Assembly: GCA_027625095.1 (NCBI GenBank)
Contig: JAQBXN010000102.1
Span: 1 to 32,768 of the forward strand
Direction: 5' to 3'
From: Planctomycetota bacterium
GTDB taxonomy: Bacteria > Planctomycetota > PUPC01 > JACPCR01
DNA: 32,768 nt
The position numbers and the translations under genes are program-made. How positions within the stretch are numbered: position 1 is the first letter of the stretch; every line of letters begins with the position of its first letter. Below, piece by piece: positions 7,508 through 14,585 of the stretch. The notes beneath the pieces are model-generated. The model made no database searches. It saw only the letters and a list, made by a program, of their open reading frames with translations, and was not told the DNA's origin.

Positions 7508-9475
7508 ATGAAAAGCCGCAGAATACCCTCCTCAGCAGCCACGGAGTGGCGAAAGCATGTAGCCTGGGGCGTAAGCCCCAGGGTGGATGGCAATTACACA
7601 CGAGAGCCCCGGAGGGGCGAAAGCAGGACTGCGATTACCCATGTTGCTGCCGCCCCTCCGGGGCTCTCGGGCGGGTTGCCTCATTTCTCCCCGGGCTGGC
7701 GCCCGGGGCTACATGCTGCCGTCCCTACGGGACTGAAGACTATCATCAGTCTTTTGTTGTTGGCTTTCACGAATTTATGGTTCGTCTCCGCCGAGCCGAC
7801 TCCGAGCAGTTTCACTACCGGCCGCCTCGGCATCACTCTCGGCGATAATGCTCTCCCGGCCCAGCTCGCCATCCAGGCAGCCCCCACCGATCTCCCCCTC
7901 GAAAACCGCGCCCAAGGCGCCGATCCCCTCACTCCGCTCCAGCTCACATCCATTGGCCGAGGCCCGCAGCTCTTCTCGCCCATGCGTCTCGAAGCCAACG
8001 TGAAGGGCACAGTGACCGAACTCAAATCCGAGGGGCCTTCGCCCATCGAAAACGAAAAGAATAATTACTACTCCCGAGCGACTCTCACCGGCGGCGGCGT
8101 CACGGCCAAGGTCGATGTCACCTACACCCCCGGCGGCCGCATCCTGTTCAAGATCGCTTACGGCGGCGGCGACGTGGAATCCCTCTCGTTCATCGTGCAG
8201 CTCCAGGGCATCACCGATACCATCATCGAGGGCCGGGCGCCATTTGCAGCCACAGATTACACACTCGCCGATGATGAAGGCATCCTCTGGGGCAACGCCA
8301 AGCCACAGGGCGAAGCCAATGACGAATCGTCTCTCACACGCGGCAAGCCCGGAGTGCCTTCGCACGTCTTCTTCGGCAGCGGGGACCGCGGTTTTACCTT
8401 TCTGTCAGATTCCGCTGATGGCTGGACAGTCACGCCGGTCGCCCCGGTCATCACGCTCTCCCGCGACAAGATCGGAAACGTCACCTTCCGCGCACAACTG
8501 GTCAATCACCCCACCAAGATCGCCGGCGAAAAGACCGCCTCATTCACGCTGCTCGTCCATCCCACAAAATCTCCAGCCGCCGATAACCGCAAAACAACCT
8601 GGCTGACCTGGCCCTACAAAAAGCCGACACCGGCCGACCGCGCCACCGAGGAGGAATGGCTCGCCGAATCCATCCTCCTCCAGGGCAATGCCGGCGGCGA
8701 TGCCAAATCCGCCGAGGCCACCCTCGCCGACACCTATCCGCTCCCGCTGTTCCGATACCTTGCCGGTACGCACACTGGCCTGCCTGCGCGGCTGATCACA
8801 AATTCGCCCGGCCTGTCCACACCGGGCCGCGTCCCAGCACTCGATCGCATGGCCATCGGCCGCGCGCTGCTCCACGACATCGGATTCGATCCCAAGGGCG
8901 CCGTCCATCTCGCCAGTCTCGGCCGGCTGGTCAGCGGGCTCGCCGAGTTCGGATACTTCGAGACCGACGGCCAGACCGAGTTCATTCCCTACTGGCGCAG
9001 CGGCAGCGTACTGCGTTACGGCGAAGTCTTCGACAAAAATGATGCCTTCCAGGAGACCACCACCGATCCCATGGAGCGCGTCCATGTCTCCGCCTGGCGC
9101 CGCCCGGGCAAGGCCCTCATTCTCATTGTCAACGAAAGCAACAAACCCGTCCGCGAGCAGCTCTATGTCCTCAACGCCAAGCGCCTCTTCGGCAGCCGCA
9201 ACAGCATTACACGCCCGCAAATCGTCGACCTCTGGGACATGAGCCTCATCCCCGAAGACAGCGACTGGTCCTTCGAAAAACTCCTCAGGGAAGGCATTAA
9301 CACCACCGAGAAGGGCGCCCAGGGTCGACCTGCTGACAACGTCCCCTTCCTGATGGACGCCGAAGATAGAGGGGGCGTCGCCCAGTCTGTCGCCGTCAAA
9401 GACCAGGAGGTCTACCTCCGCGTCTTCGTTCCCGCCCGCGGGCTCAGGCTTTTGGTAGGAGGGAGCATGAAATGA
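7508..9475 (+). CDS. Shortened GH123-like paralogue lacking the catalytic DE region
   Basis: The product is 655 residues from ATG 7508, but the first 75 or so are encoded by the hairpin repeat at 7537-7736. The real exported part begins at the signal sequence TIISLLLLAFTNLWFVSA. It parallels the upstream protein: GRGPQLFSPMRLEA, FGSGDRGFTFLSDSADGW, RAQLVNHPTKIAGEKTASFTLLVHP. It then jumps to the post-barrel part (FRYLAGTHTGLPA, DRMAIGRALLHDIGFDPKGA, PYWRSG...LRYGE). The CBM9 domain and the whole stretch with HMDEYW are missing, so hydrolysis by the same mechanism is unlikely; it may bind glycan or assist its neighbour. It lies 3 bases after the upstream stop and overlaps the next gene by 4 (ATGA). 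There is no ATG beside the signal sequence; CTG 7733 or TTG 7754 are possible internal starts. Confidence 0.7.
   Translation: MKSRRIPSSAATEWRKHVAWGVSPRVDGNYTREPRRGESRTAITHVAAAPPGLSGGLPHFSPGWRPGLHAAVPTGLKTIISLLLLAFTNLWFVSAEPTPSSFTTGRLGITLGDNALPAQLAIQAAPTDLPLENRAQGADPLTPLQLTSIGRGPQLFSPMRLEANVKGTVTELKSEGPSPIENEKNNYYSRATLTGGGVTAKVDVTYTPGGRILFKIAYGGGDVESLSFIVQLQGITDTIIEGRAPFAATDYTLADDEGILWGNAKPQGEANDESSLTRGKPGVPSHVFFGSGDRGFTFLSDSADGWTVTPVAPVITLSRDKIGNVTFRAQLVNHPTKIAGEKTASFTLLVHPTKSPAADNRKTTWLTWPYKKPTPADRATEEEWLAESILLQGNAGGDAKSAEATLADTYPLPLFRYLAGTHTGLPARLITNSPGLSTPGRVPALDRMAIGRALLHDIGFDPKGAVHLASLGRLVSGLAEFGYFETDGQTEFIPYWRSGSVLRYGEVFDKNDAFQETTTDPMERVHVSAWRRPGKALILIVNESNKPVREQLYVLNAKRLFGSRNSITRPQIVDLWDMSLIPEDSDWSFEKLLREGINTTEKGAQGRPADNVPFLMDAEDRGGVAQSVAVKDQEVYLRVFVPARGLRLLVGGSMK
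7537..7736. repeat. Family A hairpin repeat cluster (BIME-like)
   Basis: Forward units: GCCAC-GGA-GTGGC, then gaaagcat, then GTAG heading the long stem CCTGGGGC/GCCCCAGG; then a GCCCC-GGA-GGGGC unit at about 7604. Reverse units: GCCCC-TCC-GGGGC at about 7652, CCCCGGGC/GCCCGGGG followed by CTAC at 7688, and GTCCC-TAC-GGGAC at 7722. Every stem is perfectly paired although bases differ between copies. The cluster lies inside the open frame of the 7508 gene and ends just before its signal-peptide codons. Confidence 0.85.
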
Positions 9476-10392
9476 GGCATCCCATCGTAGCCACAAGCTG
9501 CCAGCTTGTGGTCTTTTTCTGCTGCTCACTCTTCGCCGAAGCCCCTTCCTTCGACGTCGACGATACCGAGGACACCAAGTCCAAAGACCGCACGTACATC
9601 GTTGAATCGGTCGATGATTTGGCGCTCAACGGCATCACCGACCAAGGCGCGGGCGATGTTGCCAACGCGGTCAAGGCGGCCCTCAAAGACAAGCCCGAAG
9701 GCACCAAGGTCCGCGTCACTGTCAGCATCGCCACCGAGGGCTCGGTGCGCTGGACGTATTTCTATCCCCGTGCCGCAGTCGCGCTCGACGAGCAGGGGCG
9801 TCCCCACGGCACGGAGATGGTCGCCGTCAATGTCGTCCTGACCGTGGGCAGAATCGTTGTTTATCGGGAAGTGCCTTGGGTGCATGGTGTGCGGCACGGC
9901 ATCGAGCGAGAATACAAAAAAGAGAACATGTGGAAGCCGGAGGCACAAGTCATCGCCGAGATCCCGTGGAAAGACGGCAAGATGCACGGCCTCCGCAAGG
10001 GCTTTTACCCCGACGGCAAACCCGAGAGCGAGACCCAGTACGTCGAAGGCACAGCCAACGGCCCCACCCGCCTGTGGGATCAGAATGGCAATCTGACCAG
10101 CGAAGGCGTTATGAAAGACGGGCAGCGCGACGGCCAGTTCACCGAATACTGGCCGGGCACGACGCAGCCTTCTCGGATCATTCACTTTAAAGCCGGTGTC
10201 ACCCACGGCCTGGTCAAGGAATTTTACAGCAACGGTAAGCTCAAGCGCGAGCGCTCATTCAAAGATGAAGCTGCGCACGGCGAAGACCGCATCTACGACG
10301 AAGCGGGTGAGGTCACTCACACCCGCTACTGGTGGGACGGCGATATTGTGAGCAAAGAAGAATTCGAGAAACGATCGAAGGGCACTAAGTAA
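9472..10392 (+). CDS. Exported MORN-repeat (YwqK-like) protein
   Basis: The 306-residue protein has a signal peptide of about 24 residues ending ...LFAEA. A middle beta region follows, and then about five MORN_2-type repeats from residue 165 on: GKMHGLRKGFYPDGKPE, GTANGPTRLWDQNGNLT, GQRDGQFTEYWPG, GVTHGLVKEFYSNGKLK, AAHGEDRIYDEAGEV. This repeat pattern occurs in many secreted or surface proteins annotated as YwqK-family antitoxins, but nothing here supports a toxin-antitoxin role. ATG 9472 overlaps the previous stop as ATGA, which supports translational coupling and this start. Codons 6-14 of the signal peptide (IVATSCQLV) are a family B repeat. It is probably the last gene of the operon that starts at 3677. 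Confidence 0.8.
   Translation: MRHPIVATSCQLVVFFCCSLFAEAPSFDVDDTEDTKSKDRTYIVESVDDLALNGITDQGAGDVANAVKAALKDKPEGTKVRVTVSIATEGSVRWTYFYPRAAVALDEQGRPHGTEMVAVNVVLTVGRIVVYREVPWVHGVRHGIEREYKKENMWKPEAQVIAEIPWKDGKMHGLRKGFYPDGKPESETQYVEGTANGPTRLWDQNGNLTSEGVMKDGQRDGQFTEYWPGTTQPSRIIHFKAGVTHGLVKEFYSNGKLKRERSFKDEAAHGEDRIYDEAGEVTHTRYWWDGDIVSKEEFEKRSKGTK
9487..9511 (+). repeat. Family B hairpin repeat inside a signal-peptide coding region
   Basis: GTAG heads the stem CCACAAGCTG/CAGCTTGTGG. Related copies lie at 17233, 18208, 18555, 26502, 26553, 28963 and 29021. Here it is in frame within the 9472 gene and encodes the start of the hydrophobic core. Confidence 0.8.
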
Positions 10393-10396
10393 TTCA

Positions 10397-10422
10397 CGAG
10401 ACGAGCGCAACGAGTCGAGTCA
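10397..10422 (+). repeat. GAGACGAG...GAGTCAT repeat downstream of the HEAT-nuclease gene
   Basis: A GAGACGAG...CGAGTCGAGTCAT stretch overlaps the stop codon (10420-10422) of the minus-strand gene. It resembles 11321-11352 on the other side of that gene in the same orientation, so the gene is bracketed by related direct repeats. Confidence 0.45.
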
Positions 10423-11274
10423 TGCCCGATACCCCAGTTTCTTCAGCGACGCAGTCAGCTTTTCTTCCAGTCGCGGTAGGTCCTCCGGATGGACCGAAAT
10501 CAGCTTCTTTCCTTCCTGTTGATAGAGTTTCTTTTTGATATGCATCCCGATGACGTAATCCGTGGAATCGAGACCCCAATACTCGATGTAAACATCGAAA
10601 AGCGGCAGATAGAAGTCTGGCCGAATCGCATAGCCCATGATGATCTGCATCTTGTCGTCGTATCGGTAATCCAGCCTGTGGCCTGCCAGCCAATCCGCAA
10701 TTTTTCTCTCGCCCTTCGATTGCACTACCGTCCGATCTGTCGTGAGAATCACTTTCTGGTTCTGCACCTTCATATCGAAGTTACGGCGTTCGATGAAAAC
10801 GGCATCAAAGCACGCATTGCAGTAGGTTCGCTGGAATTGTGTCTCGGACATCCTGCGCTCTTCAGGCGTGGTGAGCTTGCCGCATCGGCTGCAGGCTGCA
10901 GGCCCGAATTCACGTGCTTCTTTCCCTTTTTCAATCAATTCAATCGCCACCATGGCCGACTTCAGATTGTATTCCTTTTCATTCGGCCGGTTCGCGGCAT
11001 CGCGCAACGCCGGCAGCGCCGATTCATCCGCAATTTTACCCAGCGCCTTAAGCGCGTATTGCCGTACCTGCGGGCCAGGATCGAGCGTCAATTCGCAGAG
11101 CCTCGGCACAGCACTCTTTATTACATTATGCTCCGCCAGCTTACCGAGCGCCGAAGCTGCGCAACGCCGCACATTCGGTGTGGGATGCCTGGTAAGCCGC
11201 AGCAATTCATCGATGGCTGCCGGATCGCAGGCATTCCCCAGATCTGTTGCTCTCTGTGCGGGATTGTTTTTCAT
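10420..11274 (-). CDS. HEAT-repeat / zinc-ribbon / PD-(D/E)XK-like nuclease fusion
   Basis: The product has 284 residues. Residues 10-115 are HEAT repeats (HPTPNVRRCAASALGKLA; DPGPQVRQYALKALGKIAD). Next comes a four-Cys zinc ribbon, CxxC-x20-CxxC (Cys128, 131, 152, 155). The C-terminal third reads KGERKIADWL, RPDFYLPLFDVYIEYWG, then KKKLYQQEGKKLISVHPEDL. This is the pattern of the UvrD/helicase-associated PD-(D/E)XK-like domains, with Asp220 and Glu231 as candidate metal ligands and Glu189 upstream. Nuclease activity on nucleic acid is inferred. ATG 11274 is preferred over GTG 11283 because GAGAGGTGA, a close Shine-Dalgarno match, precedes it. The gene opposes both neighbours and is flanked by related repeats, which suggests a separate insertion. 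The partner or pathway is unknown. Confidence 0.7.
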   Translation of the reverse strand: MKNNPAQRATDLGNACDPAAIDELLRLTRHPTPNVRRCAASALGKLAEHNVIKSAVPRLCELTLDPGPQVRQYALKALGKIADESALPALRDAANRPNEKEYNLKSAMVAIELIEKGKEAREFGPAACSRCGKLTTPEERRMSETQFQRTYCNACFDAVFIERRNFDMKVQNQKVILTTDRTVVQSKGERKIADWLAGHRLDYRYDDKMQIIMGYAIRPDFYLPLFDVYIEYWGLDSTDYVIGMHIKKKLYQQEGKKLISVHPEDLPRLEEKLTASLKKLGYRA

Positions 11275-11289
11275 ACCACTCACCTCTCT

Positions 11290-11337
11290 TCGTTCGACTC
11301 GTTATTTTAGCGAAACATGCAGAGACGAGTCGAGCGA
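11290..11337. repeat. Long inverted repeat between divergent genes
   Basis: TCGTTCGACTCGT (11290-11302) pairs 12 of 13 with ACGAGTCGAGCGA (11325-11337) around a 22-base loop. It fills most of the 101-bp gap between the HEAT-nuclease gene and the propeller gene. It could be a mobile-repeat hairpin or affect transcription from the shared intergenic region. Confidence 0.6.
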
Positions 11338-11375
11338 AGCGAGAAGAGTCATACACCGGAGATTAAAATCGAGTA

Positions 11376-12356
11376 ATGAAATCCGCACTATTCCTATCCA
11401 TATTCTTCACCACAGCACACGCCGAGCCCTGGAAGCACATCACCGAGGCCGACGGACTCCCCACTATGATGGTGCAATTCATCGAGCGCCACGGCGATGA
11501 TATGTGGGTCGGCACGTTGGATGGGCTGGCTGTCTTTCGCGATGGCATGCCGAAGAAAGTCGTGGAAGGCCAGGCCGCATGGGATATCCAGCCCATCGGC
11601 AAGCGCCGGTATTGGGCCGGCACGATGCGGGGGGTGCTTCTGCTCGAGGCCGATAAATCCACTCCCAGCTTCGAAGGCTATTCCGTAGGTTCGCTCCAGT
11701 CTTTCGGTGAAAAGTCCGTCCTCGCCTGCGCCGAAAAGCAAAACGCCATCACCCTCATTCAGTACAAGGATGGCGATTGGCAACCCATCACGCGTTTCAA
11801 GCGCCAGAGCGTAACCGATCTCTTCAAGACCCGCGATGGAAAAGTCTGGGCCCTCATCGAGACCGATGGCATTGTCGTCGCCGATCCGGCCCAGGACCCA
11901 GCGAAATGGACACATCACCTCAAGGGCATCAACGTCCGCTCCTTCTGCGAAGACAAAAAAGGCCGCATCTGGTGCGGCACCTTTTCCAAAGGCATCATGG
12001 AACTGACCGACGGCGAATGGAAACGCCATCTGCCCCGAGAAGAAGCCGCCATCACCACTATCAAGGAAGACAACAAAGGCCACCTCTGGGCCGCCACCAA
12101 CGCCAACGGCCTCTGGCAGTACGACGGCGCCGAATGGAAAAACCACCTCAAAGACGAAGGCACCATCAACTTCCTCGAATCCGCGGGCGGAAACATCTAC
12201 GTCAGCAGTCAGACCGTTCCCGCCCTGCGCATGTGGGACGGCAAAAAGTGGCAGACCATCCTCGACATCCCCGGCCAGTTCCGCGCCGTCGTCCTGGGCC
12301 CCGGCGGCAAGCTCTGGGCCGGCAACACCATCACGGGTCTTTACGTCCAGCCATAA
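11376..12356 (+). CDS. Exported Reg_prop-type beta-propeller protein
   Basis: The 326-residue protein has a short signal peptide (SALFLSIFFTTAHA). Repeats of about 40 residues follow, of the two-component-regulator propeller type: EADGLPTMMVQFIERHGDDMWVGTLDGLAVF, KTRDGKVWALIETDGIVV, CEDKKGRIWCGTFSKGIMEL, KEDNKGHLWAATNANGLWQY, LGPGGKLWAGNTITGLYV. No histidine-kinase, TM or output domain follows, so it is a stand-alone propeller in the periplasm or outside, probably a binding or scaffold protein. It is followed within 13 bp by the broken propeller gene at 12369. Confidence 0.75.
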   Translation: MKSALFLSIFFTTAHAEPWKHITEADGLPTMMVQFIERHGDDMWVGTLDGLAVFRDGMPKKVVEGQAAWDIQPIGKRRYWAGTMRGVLLLEADKSTPSFEGYSVGSLQSFGEKSVLACAEKQNAITLIQYKDGDWQPITRFKRQSVTDLFKTRDGKVWALIETDGIVVADPAQDPAKWTHHLKGINVRSFCEDKKGRIWCGTFSKGIMELTDGEWKRHLPREEAAITTIKEDNKGHLWAATNANGLWQYDGAEWKNHLKDEGTINFLESAGGNIYVSSQTVPALRMWDGKKWQTILDIPGQFRAVVLGPGGKLWAGNTITGLYVQP

Positions 12357-12368
12357 GATCGCGCCCCC

Positions 12369-13100
12369 ATGCTCATCATCGAACCCACCCAGGAAGAACT
12401 CTCGTCCGGCGCGCTGTCTTACCTCAACGGGGAATTCGTACGTTTCCCTGACGGTCTATCGCTACCGATCCCTCTCGAAACTCTCAATGCCCTCAAGCCG
12501 GCAAACTACACCGATTACACGGTCAATCGCTGCTCCACACCCGTCGTTGAGAACGGCGTGGCGTACAAGCTTGCGAATGAAAACAGTGTCGTGATGTTCA
12601 AACTGTCTGCGCCAGAGGAAGACCGTCTGAAGCCGGAAATTGTGCGGGAGATTCCCTTCAATACGGATCGGTTCCCGTACTACTACAACCCTGGGCATGT
12701 CGCCTCGCCGTTGCTGCACGAAGGCCTGCTTTACTGCGTGAACACTTTCGGCGTTCTGATGGTCATGGATGTGGCCAAGGGGGAAGTCGTCTATCAGCGT
12801 CTGCTCGATCTGGACATATTCATGCCCTACAACGGTGTGACGGGCTACCTGAAAGGCGGGGCCTAGGCCAGCCCCACACTGGCAGGGAAGTACATCTACA
12901 TTTTGGGAAACCAGGGTACCTGCATCGTGATCGAGCCCGGCCGCACCTACAAGCAGATTGCCAGGATTCGCATCGAGTACCTGGCCGCAGAACCTTTTGC
13001 CAGCCGTCATCAGGAGGCCACCATCTCCGCCCCGATTTTTGAAGGGGACCGCATGTACATCAGGGGCGAAGGTGCGTTGTACTGTATCGGCCCGAAGTGA
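12369..13100 (+). pseudogene. PQQ/BamB-type beta-propeller remnant with in-frame TAG
   Basis: One frame continues across the amber codon at 12864-12866. Before it: SLPIPLETLNALKPANYTDY, CSTPVVENGVAYKL, HVASPLLHEGLLYCVNTFGVLMVMDVAKGEVVYQ. After it: ASPTLAGKYIYILGNQGTCIVIEPG, ATISAPIFEGDRMYIRGEGALYCIG. These are the repeated blades of PQQ-like/BamB-like propellers (G.LY...G...V.D...G). Only about 240 codons remain and the N-terminal blades and signal peptide are missing, so it is a 5'-truncated and interrupted copy. A point change from a sense codon such as TGC would explain the TAG. A simple sequencing error would leave the 5' truncation unexplained. Confidence 0.65.
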
Positions 13101-13519
13101 CGGCGTGTCACCCGCGTCGCCCGGACGGATAATGCACTAATGCTGCGAAAATATGAACATTTGCCTGCTAAATATCGAGTTTGTAGTTCAGCCTGGCAGC
13201 CAATGGTACGAGCAGATCTTTGGCTTGCGATGGATTGCCAGGTCTGGATGCAGTTCAGCCTTCCAGGGTGAAACGTCGTACCGGGGCTGATGCACAGCAA
13301 CACCGTTGTTGGTCGCTTTGCGAAACGTGACATGTGAGTCTTGAGCAGTGTGAGACGCAACATTCAGCCTTTCAGCCTTTAGAGGGTGCGATCACGACGA
13401 GCACGGCACTTTCGATTAAGGGAAGGATTAAGATAGCGATCTAGAACCGGGGGCGAAGATGCTTATTTTCGCAGCATTGAGATGACGCACAAATTAACAA
13501 AACCTGACGGGACAACCAC
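13101..13519. other. 419 bp with no supported gene
   Basis: Only short frames are present. One of 45 codons from 13153 reads NICLLNIEFVVQPGSQWYEQIFGL and could be another gene scrap, but I cannot name it. No repeat of the families described elsewhere was seen. Confidence 0.4.
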
Positions 13520-14363
13520 ATGCCTAAGCAACTGATCTGCACCGGACCGCTTACTCTTGAATGGCGAGATTACAACGAGCCGAAATTGAAACCGCACGGG
13601 GGCCGAGGTTGCCGACCTCGCCGTCGGAGATCGCGTCTTCGCGCACGGTCCCTTTCGCGACACGCACGTCAGGGACGCGGGAAAGTGCTGACCTTTGCCT
13701 GATGGCATGGCCTGGCAATCTGCGGTCTGCCTCGATCCCGCGGAGTTCGCGTTGGGCGCAGTACGTGACGGGCACGTTCGCGCTGGCGATGTGGTAGCCA
13801 TCTCCGGGATGGGAGCGATCGGTCTGATGTGCGTGCAGATCGCTCGCCTGGCTGGCGCCGCTTGTATCATCGCTGTCGATCCACTGCCGATTCGCCGGGA
13901 GGCGGCAACCCGATGTGGGGCAGATGTCGTCGTGAATTCACTGGAAACAGATGCAGCACTGGCGATCCGCCAGCTATCAGACGACCGCGGCGCCGACGTC
14001 GGTATCGATTACAGTGGGCACCGCCTCGCACTCCAGCAGGCATTACGCGGGATTGCGTTGGGTGGAAATGTCGTCTGCGGCATTGCGCCGGGTTGGATGG
14101 ATGCCGGTCTCGATCTCGGCGCCGAAGCGCACCTGAACACACCCAACATCATCTTCTCCCGCGCCTTCACGGAACCTGTCAGAGACCATCCCCGCTGGAG
14201 TCATCGCCGCATTGTCGAGACCTGTTTCGACTGGCTGGTCTCGGGCAAAATCACCGGAGTCTCCATCGTCGATCCCATCGCCCCCTCCGACACACTCATC
14301 GACGAGTACCCCAAATTCGTGACCGACCCCGGCCACAACGTGAAACTGGGCGTGAGGCATTGA
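13520..14363 (+). pseudogene. Zinc-dependent alcohol/threonine dehydrogenase-like remnant
   Basis: The MDR dehydrogenase fold is in three pieces. The start MPKQLICTGPLTLEWRDYNEPKLK (13520, one frame) breaks at about 13600. A second frame gives AEVADLAVGDRVFAHGPF. After a stop and small shift near 13686, the long C-terminal part from 13695 continues: LPDGMAWQSAVCLDPAEFALGAV, VVAISGMGAIGLMCVQIARLAGA (the Rossmann nucleotide-binding motif), IIAVDPLPIRREAA, DRGADVGIDYSG, GGNVVCGIAPG. The segment between pieces one and two, normally some 50-60 residues with the catalytic zinc Cys and GHE, is absent. The protein cannot be an active dehydrogenase. Confidence 0.7.
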
Positions 14364-14585
14364 CCTGCCGTTTCGTCCGAATAACAGCAGAGAATTCAGC
14401 GAACGGTACAAGGATTGTCACTTTTCTCTGTGGTTGATTTGGAGATAATTTGCCAGTGTTTCGCACCATATTTAAATTCACTTGGGACCCATGAATTATC
14501 TGGAGAACCATCCATGAATCGACTGGCGACGTAATGACCTGGACAACCATCCTATTTCTGGGCCTGGCCCGAAGGGTTTCGTGAC

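Noticed and set aside
8540..9529. 329-codon minus-strand open frame
   Set aside because: Antisense to the GH123-like paralogue, low-complexity acidic composition and no domain.
9472..10392. YwqK-type antitoxin role for the MORN-repeat gene
   Set aside because: The family name comes from a loose annotation; the protein is exported and no toxin gene is adjacent.
10489..11310. 273-codon plus-strand frame opposite the HEAT-nuclease gene
   Set aside because: It is the complement of a gene with clear HEAT, Cys4 and nuclease motifs and a good ribosome site.
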